From Pseudisothecium myosuroides (taxonomy: Eukaryota > Streptophyta > Bryopsida > Hypnales > Lembophyllaceae): a stretch of 64,000 nt of DNA. Shown here in pieces: positions 58,478 to 64,000 of the stretch. The stretch covers positions 26,784,001-26,848,000 of the forward strand of contig OX637295.1 in NCBI GenBank assembly GCA_951799445.1, read 5' to 3'. The translations under genes and the position numbers were made by a program. The notes below the pieces were generated by a model that saw only the letters and a list, made by a program, of their open reading frames with translations, was not told the DNA's origin and ran no database searches. Position 1 is the stretch's first letter; each line of letters begins with the position of its first letter.

Positions 58478-60589
58478 CTACAATAGATCACCTACGCGTT
58501 TGGCAAGGACATGTACGCGCCAATTGGCTCCGTAGAGTCCTACAAAATATCGAGCTGCTGTCGCTTGATCCTGCCAATCACATGGTAGTGGTCCACCCGT
58601 ACCGGCACGTTTTAGCATGATAGGGTCAACATCATCCCTGTTTTTGAGTCGACCTGGATATTGCCAGTTTGCATTTTCGATGAAGTCTTTTATCAAACCT
58701 TGGTCTTCAGGATCATCTTGTTCCCATCCATCATATTGGTAATTCGGATCTTGTCGTGCTTCCCTTTGACGTTCCTCTGCCCTTTGAAATGTGCGAGCCT
58801 CTCTCAAATGCTTTCTCATGTGTTTGCCATGAAATCCAATGGATTGACGAACTTCGGTGAGAGCGGATCGCATTCGAATTGGAGGTTGACGTCCGTAGCT
58901 TCCTTGAACTGTTGCTTCAAAAATCCTGAGTCGGTCTCTAAAGCTTGTTAGAAGAGTTCCAATAGAAATGGTTTGCACTTCAAAAGGGGCCCGTAACCTT
59001 GTTTCAATATCTTGTATTCGCAACATTTTTTGGGTGATACATAATTCACGACCCTCCGCAACAGTGTATGTACGAACGGTGGCTTCCACCCTAGTGCCTA
59101 GAAACCGTGCTCTACGATCGATAGGAGTCATGGCTTCCCAATGTGCTAACAATTTTTGGAGTTGTTCAAGTCGAGTTTGCATCGTTTTAATGGTCTTAGG
59201 CATGTCATCTAGAGTTTGTCTTTTCAAAACGGAGAGCACTTCATGCACCAACTCTGGATAGACCTTCACCCCTTCAAATGCATAATTAAATGTCGGCTTG
59301 AAACTGATGGACCCATAGCCTCTTAGCCTAAATATTGAGTACACCACACCGTGTTTGAAATGTCGGTTTTGCCTACCGTTCTCTATAAATTGGGTGTCTC
59401 TAAAGCGATACGAATTGATTCCACCTATATTGGCCTCATGATCCAGAACTCCGTAGTCAAATGTGTTTGGAGCGTTGTGTCGATCTCGAGTCACGGTTTC
59501 AAAATATCGATTGATGAAATAATCAATCTTGGGTTCCGCTACGGCAATCTTCCATTTCATCCCAAAACTAAGAACTCTACATTCTTTAGCCCCCAAATCC
59601 TGCAACACCGTTGCTACGGCTTCAACGGAGATGTTCACTTGATTTGTCGAAAGGATAAGGCTGTCTTCGTTCGGTGTCAACACCAAACCGTGAAATTGTC
59701 GCAAGCGAGATGCAATCTCGGCTTTGAATTCATTTCTGGCCTCTGCGGTAGCTCCAGCATTTATTTTTACTACAACGGGATCGGAAATGACGTGCAGCCA
59801 TTCGTTGAACTGATCAAGATCGGTCACCTTCACTTTTCTATTCGCAGGACGTGCAATAGATCCAACGAATTCGGGCAAATCTTTGGTGAGCATTAAAAAA
59901 TTGGCCTTATCAACATCTATATCCATAACGGGTAGGTCATTGGAATCATCATCAGAGTGGGTAGTTGGAATCATCGGATAGAAGTGTCCATTCGCCCATG
60001 CAATAAAGTAAGGCTCAACGTACGGAAATAAATTTAGACTATCCCAATTAGAGCGAAGGCTTCCGAAAGTGAAGATGACATTCATGTTGTAGCACACAAT
60101 TGGCCTACGAAATTGGCGTGCTACAAAAACCGCTACAAAGTAGTCCCCCCATATTCCACCATCTCTCACAGGCTTTCTCATTAATCTCAAATAATCAGTA
60201 AAGGGAGTTTGAGCTGACAAATGAGGGTGCAGGTCTTTCACTGCATCGATGGACTGAATCACTTCTCTCCTTGCACGTCCACCTCGATCTACCCTTGTTC
60301 TTATCGCATCTATTGCCACACGCCTCATATCATCGGAATATGCAGTTACTCTCTGTCGATCGTCTAATGGGTAACCCAAACTCCTGAATTGGTGATAAGT
60401 GATGCTATCAAAAAAACAATCTCCGGGGCTCCACAGATATTTTTCGACAATTTGCATCTTCAGGCGAGAACGAAACAAACAATCAATCATTTCTATATCT
60501 CGATCTAGTATAAACGGTACCGTTGGAGCATTAGGGTCAGTGGAACAACGAGAACTTAAAACACGCTCAGCCTCTACAGCAGTCCACAT
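58478..60589 (-). CDS. OTU-domain cysteine protease, 703 residues, function unknown
   Basis: Single intact exon from ATG (first after an in-frame TGA) to TAG. N-terminal OTU fold: SPGDCFFDSI at 54-63 matches the OTU Cys box with Cys58 as nucleophile; WGDYFVAVFVARQFRRPIVC (147-166) matches the central OTU motif; WANGHFYPM puts the catalytic His at 202. OTU enzymes cleave ubiquitin or ubiquitin-like chains, so deubiquitinase activity is inferred. An acidic linker (213-224) leads to ~480 residues I do not recognise, with helices near 455-490 (LEQLQKLLAHWEAM) and an Arg/Glu-rich stretch near 610-640 (RTFQRAEERQREAR). No membrane or signal segment. The frame is intact and GC-richer than the repeats around it, implying selection or recent arrival. 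It lacks introns and is flanked by tandem repeats, which fits a transposon- or virus-derived gene. Most plant OTU enzymes have different C-terminal regions. Confidence 0.8.
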   Translation of the reverse strand: MWTAVEAERVLSSRCSTDPNAPTVPFILDRDIEMIDCLFRSRLKMQIVEKYLWSPGDCFFDSITYHQFRSLGYPLDDRQRVTAYSDDMRRVAIDAIRTRVDRGGRARREVIQSIDAVKDLHPHLSAQTPFTDYLRLMRKPVRDGGIWGDYFVAVFVARQFRRPIVCYNMNVIFTFGSLRSNWDSLNLFPYVEPYFIAWANGHFYPMIPTTHSDDDSNDLPVMDIDVDKANFLMLTKDLPEFVGSIARPANRKVKVTDLDQFNEWLHVISDPVVVKINAGATAEARNEFKAEIASRLRQFHGLVLTPNEDSLILSTNQVNISVEAVATVLQDLGAKECRVLSFGMKWKIAVAEPKIDYFINRYFETVTRDRHNAPNTFDYGVLDHEANIGGINSYRFRDTQFIENGRQNRHFKHGVVYSIFRLRGYGSISFKPTFNYAFEGVKVYPELVHEVLSVLKRQTLDDMPKTIKTMQTRLEQLQKLLAHWEAMTPIDRRARFLGTRVEATVRTYTVAEGRELCITQKMLRIQDIETRLRAPFEVQTISIGTLLTSFRDRLRIFEATVQGSYGRQPPIRMRSALTEVRQSIGFHGKHMRKHLREARTFQRAEERQREARQDPNYQYDGWEQDDPEDQGLIKDFIENANWQYPGRLKNRDDVDPIMLKRAGTGGPLPCDWQDQATAARYFVGLYGANWRVHVLAKRVGDLL

Positions 60590-60739
60590 TTTGAAACGAT
60601 TACCTCAGAAGTATATGAAATAATTGACTACAATCACAAAAGGCTCAAAATCCTAATACCTACACCCTAAAACGATCGAAAATTTGAAATATATGAAATA
60701 ATTGACTACACAATATATAATGAAAGAAGGGTTTAGGGG

Positions 60740-60752
60740 CGAGATTATATAT
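60740..60752 (-). promoter_or_regulatory. Candidate TATA box of the OTU gene
   Basis: On the minus strand GTATATATAATCTC lies about 155 bases before the ATG at 60,589. This fits a plant core promoter with a ~120-base leader. No other element was recognised. Confidence 0.45.
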
Positions 60753-60844
60753 ACAAAAACCTTCAAAGTAAAAGATAACCAAAAGTAAAATGTGAAAATA
60801 GTCTAAAATAAAAGTAAAAAGTAAACATGTATGTAATAATGTAT

Positions 60845-61884
60845 AGAAAAAATGCATCCCCAAGTTGCAAATGTTTTGGAGATTTATAAATGACGTTAAC
60901 GATCAAATCATGCAAGAAATTGCTCTATGTATGATGACCCTAAACCCATAAAGTACAGTTCATGGGGTTATTTTAAAGGGTTTCATGGAAAGAAGTCAAA
61001 GATTCGGCATTGGATGTGTGAAAAAAATGCACCCACAAGTTGCAAACGCCTTAAAGATAAAATAATCACGTTAAAGAGAAAATCATGCAAAGAATTACTA
61101 TAGTAATAATGTCTTGAACTTGTAAAGTACAGCATGAACTGTACTTTCAATCTTTACATGGGAAAAAATCAAAGATTTGGCATTGGATGTATAAAAAAAA
61201 TGCATGCACAAGTTGTTAAGGTTTTGAAGATTTATAAATGACGTTAACGATAAAATCATGCAAGGAATTGCTCTACCTATTAGGCCCCAAACCCATGAAG
61301 TACTGTTCATGCTGTACTTGAAAGGGTTTCATGAAAAGAAGTGAAAGATTCGACATTGGATGTCATTCATGACAATTTCGAACTTTTGCAAGTGCTACCC
61401 TAGTTTAAAACGTCAATTCAAAGTAAAATACAGCGTTTGCTGTACTTTAACGGAGCCAAGTCATGGAATATCATGCAATTGGTGGTTTAATAAGTAAAAA
61501 GAATCAAGCAACAAGTTGGAAATGTTAAAGGTACCTTGAATTCATGACAATTTTGAACTTTTGCAAGTGCTACCCTAGTTTAAAACGTCAATTCAAAGTA
61601 AAATACAGCGTTTGCTGTACTTTAACGGAGCCAAGTCATGGAATATCATGCAATTGGTGGTTTAATAAGTAAAAAGAATCAAGCAACAAGTTGGAAATGT
61701 GAAAGGTACCTTGAATTCATGACAATTTCGAACTTTTGCAAGTGCTACTCTAATTTTAAACATCAATTCAAAGTAAAATACAACGTTCGTTATACTTTAA
61801 TGGAACTAATTCATGGAATGTCATGCAATTGGTGTTTAAATAAATAAAAAATAATCAAGCAACAAGTTTGGAGACATTATAGGT
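60845..61884 (+). repeat. ~170-bp hairpin repeat, right array (about 6 units)
   Basis: Same family as 57,041-58,345: hairpins near 60,952 (degraded), 61,127, 61,300, 61,431, 61,608 and 61,780. The 61,365-61,720 part contains two nearly identical units (ATTTCGAACTTTTGCAAGTG ... TACAGCGTTTGCTGTACTTT) and a third diverged one. The direction is the same as in the left array. Confidence 0.85.
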
Positions 61885-61885
61885 A

Positions 61886-62437
61886 TTTTAGGGTTTAGGG
61901 TTACAAGAGGGTTCCTAGGGGTATGGCCTTTTTTGGTGTTGTTTTTATTGCACCTACCCCCCCATTAGCAGACATTGTGATTCCAAAAACGCGAACTAGA
62001 ACGCTAATTTTTTCTTCATTTGTGAGATATAGCAACTTTGACTTTAGGGTCTACAGGTTTGACTTGGCTATTGCGGATTCCATTTGAAGAATTTCAAAGT
62101 GAGAGTTACGGTTTTGGAAGGGGCTATTCGAGGGCTTTCCAGAAAGGTCTTGTTCGGCTAAAAATAGAAACTTTGATTTTGGGCCCTATATGGAGGATTG
62201 GGGGAAGTTTGACTTTTGTATATGTGTTGTTTTGGGTTTAGGGTTACAAGAGGGTTCCTAGGGGTATGGCCTTTTTTGGTGTTGTTTTTATTGCACCTAC
62301 CCCCCCATTAGCAGACATTGCGATTCCAAAAACGCGAACTAGAACGCTAATTTTTTCTTGATTTGTGAGATATAGCAACTTTGACTTTAGGGTCTACAGG
62401 TTTGACTTGGCTATTGCGGATTCCATTTGAAGAATTT
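61886..62437 (+). repeat. Block A, copies 2 (complete) and 3 (truncated)
   Basis: 61,886-62,232 repeats copy 1 in full; 62,233-62,437 restarts at GGGTTTAGGGTTACAAGAGG and stops after CCATTTGAAGAATTT, where it passes into the 295-bp array. Copies are direct, almost identical and begin in telomere-type TTTAGGG sequence. Confidence 0.85.
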
Positions 62438-63690
62438 TTTCAAGAGAACTAACTTTTCGGAATGGGCTTGACAAGAGCTACCCAAAAATATCTTGTACTT
62501 CTACAAATAGTAACTTTGACTTTGGGGTACCTAGAGGAATGGGGAGCATGTTGGAGTCTCGTGGAAGGCATCTTATTTCATTTTTGAGTGGATTTATGGA
62601 TAGACATTCTTGTGCGGGTGATAACATGACGTGGCACTCGTACATTGGACAGCGTATGCAAGAGATATGGACGGATGAAGTTCTGATTTTCAAACTTCAT
62701 CCATCAACTGCCGCTAAATTTGACGTTGGATTTTTAAGTGCAAGACATTTTTGGAAAGCACGTAAAAGCATCTACAAGGTGGTGGGGTCACATTAGGCTA
62801 AAATTAGATATTCATGGGGGTCCTATCTCCAAGTGGCTAGGTTTGAGCTTCTGTAGAAAGAAGGGCGTTTCCATTTCGAGGACATGACGTCTTAGGTCTT
62901 ACCCGTAGGAGCCCGGAATGACGTGGCACTTGTTGATTGGACATTCAATGCAAGAGATACGAGCGGATGAAGTTCTGATTTTTCAAACTTCATCCGTCCA
63001 TTGCGTCTTTTTTTGACGTTGGGTTTTTAAGTGCAAGACATTTTTGGAAAGCACGTAAAAGCATCTACAAGGTGGTGGAATTATATTAGGCTAAAATTAG
63101 ATATCCATCGGGGTCCTATCTCCAAGTGGCGAGGTTTAGGGTTTAGGAGAAAGAAGGGCGTTTCCATTTGGAGGACATGACGTCTTAGGTCTTACTCGTA
63201 GGAGCCCGGAATGACGTGGCACTTGTTCATTGGACATTCTATGCAAGAGATACGAGCGGATGAAGTTCTGATTTTTCAAACTTCATCCGTCTGCCGCCGT
63301 TGGCATAAGGGTCGGATGAAGGAGTGCAAGTTGCTTTTGGAAAGGGTTCTTAACCATCTACAAGGTGGTGCTTTTGTTTTGGGCCAAAAATAGATCGTTT
63401 AGGTTTTAGAAATCTTACATGGGTTACTAATAACTTCTCTACAAAGAAGGGCGTTTGAATTTGAAGGGTATGCGGTTGTAAGTGCCTTTCGTGGAGTTCT
63501 AATGGCATGTAGTACACGTGGATTGGACTCTCAATGGATGAGTAATAAGCGGATGAAGTTGAGAAGTTCAAACTTCATCCGTCCGTTCCTGCTAGCCTAA
63601 GTGTCGGATGCCAAAGTGCAAGACGTTCTTGGAAAGGCTTTTCAAGCATCTACACCACGGTATTTTTGTTCGGGCTCACATGTGAATAGA
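62438..63690 (+). repeat. ~295-bp hairpin repeat, right array (4 units)
   Basis: Hairpins near 62,677, 62,969, 63,259 and 63,551: GGATGAAGTT...AACTTCATCC with 7-11-base loops, spacing 290-292 bp. Shared segments: GAAGGGCGTTTCCATTT, GGAATGACGTGGCACTTGTT and TCTACAAGGTGGTG. Same orientation as the left array, but more diverged from it than from each other. Confidence 0.85.
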
Positions 63691-63699
63691 TATTCAAAT

Positions 63700-64000
63700 G
63701 AGTCATTTAAAGGAACCACATCCACAAATGTCATGGAAATTGCATCAAAAGGTCAAAAGTAAGACCGACAACAAGTTGGAAATGTCTTACCCTTTTGGAA
63801 AGTGTGAAAAAATTGCATGCATGCAAGTGTTTGTTATTTAATTAACGTCCCTCAAATATAAGTACAATGTTTGCTGTATTTAATGAGATCAAGTGAACAA
63901 ATATCATGCAATTAGGCGTCAAAGGGTTGAGGAAAATCCATCAACAAGTTGGAAATCATTTAAACTCTTGGATTGGTTGAAAAGATTAAATTCATGCAAG
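63700..64000 (+). repeat. ~170-bp hairpin repeat, third array, running off the window
   Basis: TACAATGTTTGCTGTATTTA near 63,861 with flanking TGGAAATTGCATCAAAAGG and CAACAAGTTGGAAATG, as in the other arrays. The locus therefore continues beyond the window. Confidence 0.7.

Noticed and set aside
58661..59896. Several + strand frames of 96-181 codons
   Set aside because: All are antisense shadows of the OTU gene.
57041..61884. CRISPR-like array of hairpin repeats
   Set aside because: Units are ~170 bp with related sequence throughout, not short repeats with unique spacers, and the genome is eukaryotic.

Overview
The window is nuclear DNA of a green plant (streptophyte). Evidence: interstitial TTTAGGG-type telomere repeats, GT-AG introns with a TACTAAC-like branch site, and recognisable exons of plant genes (HIRA, a UBP12/13-type ubiquitin protease, a MAP3K-epsilon-like kinase, a WD40 protein). 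DNA is AT-rich and mostly intergenic; coding exons are short and widely spaced, and transposons, MITEs and tandem repeats dominate. I cannot fix the lineage from the sequence alone. Many long open frames are chance or antisense frames and are not reported.

Layout. 1-7 kb: AT-rich DNA with degenerate MITE ends, a 454-bp tandem duplication and a small minisatellite. 7.3-7.7 kb: two exons of an unrecognised gene. 11.5-12.3 kb: direct duplication. 16.1-17.0 kb: 309-residue ORF made partly of three related modules, followed by four telomere-type repeats. 21.5-22.2 kb: MITE with TTAA ends, piggyBac-like. 22.5-23.6 kb: first exon, and possibly the second, of an unrecognised + strand gene. 24.2-28.4 kb: a minus-strand WD40 gene whose exons join in phase, spoiled by one in-frame TGA. 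28.9-29.9 kb: one MITE nested in another.

30.33-48.08 kb is the main structure: a candidate 17.75-kb CACTA (En/Spm) element with CACTACAAG ends, an ATA target duplication and subterminal TTGACAAAATTTTGTCAA palindromes. It shows no transposase. It carries decayed multi-exon pieces of HIRA and of a UBP12/13-type protease in tandem on one strand, plus exons I do not recognise. Nested in it are a 564-bp MITE with an 8-bp target duplication, and a gag-like ORF that is itself split by a second CACTA element (36,359-38,610, target duplication CGG).

48.1-55.5 kb: AT-rich DNA with isolated exon candidates and a kinase pseudogene fragment. 55.5-64 kb: an unusual locus. An intact 703-codon ORF with an N-terminal OTU-type cysteine protease domain is flanked on both sides by the same set of repeats: a ~345-bp block duplicated almost exactly, a ~295-bp tandem repeat with a GGATGAAGTTT hairpin, and a ~170-bp tandem repeat with a TACAGC-GTTT-GCTGTA hairpin. 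No family I know has this arrangement, and it is the best candidate here for something undescribed.
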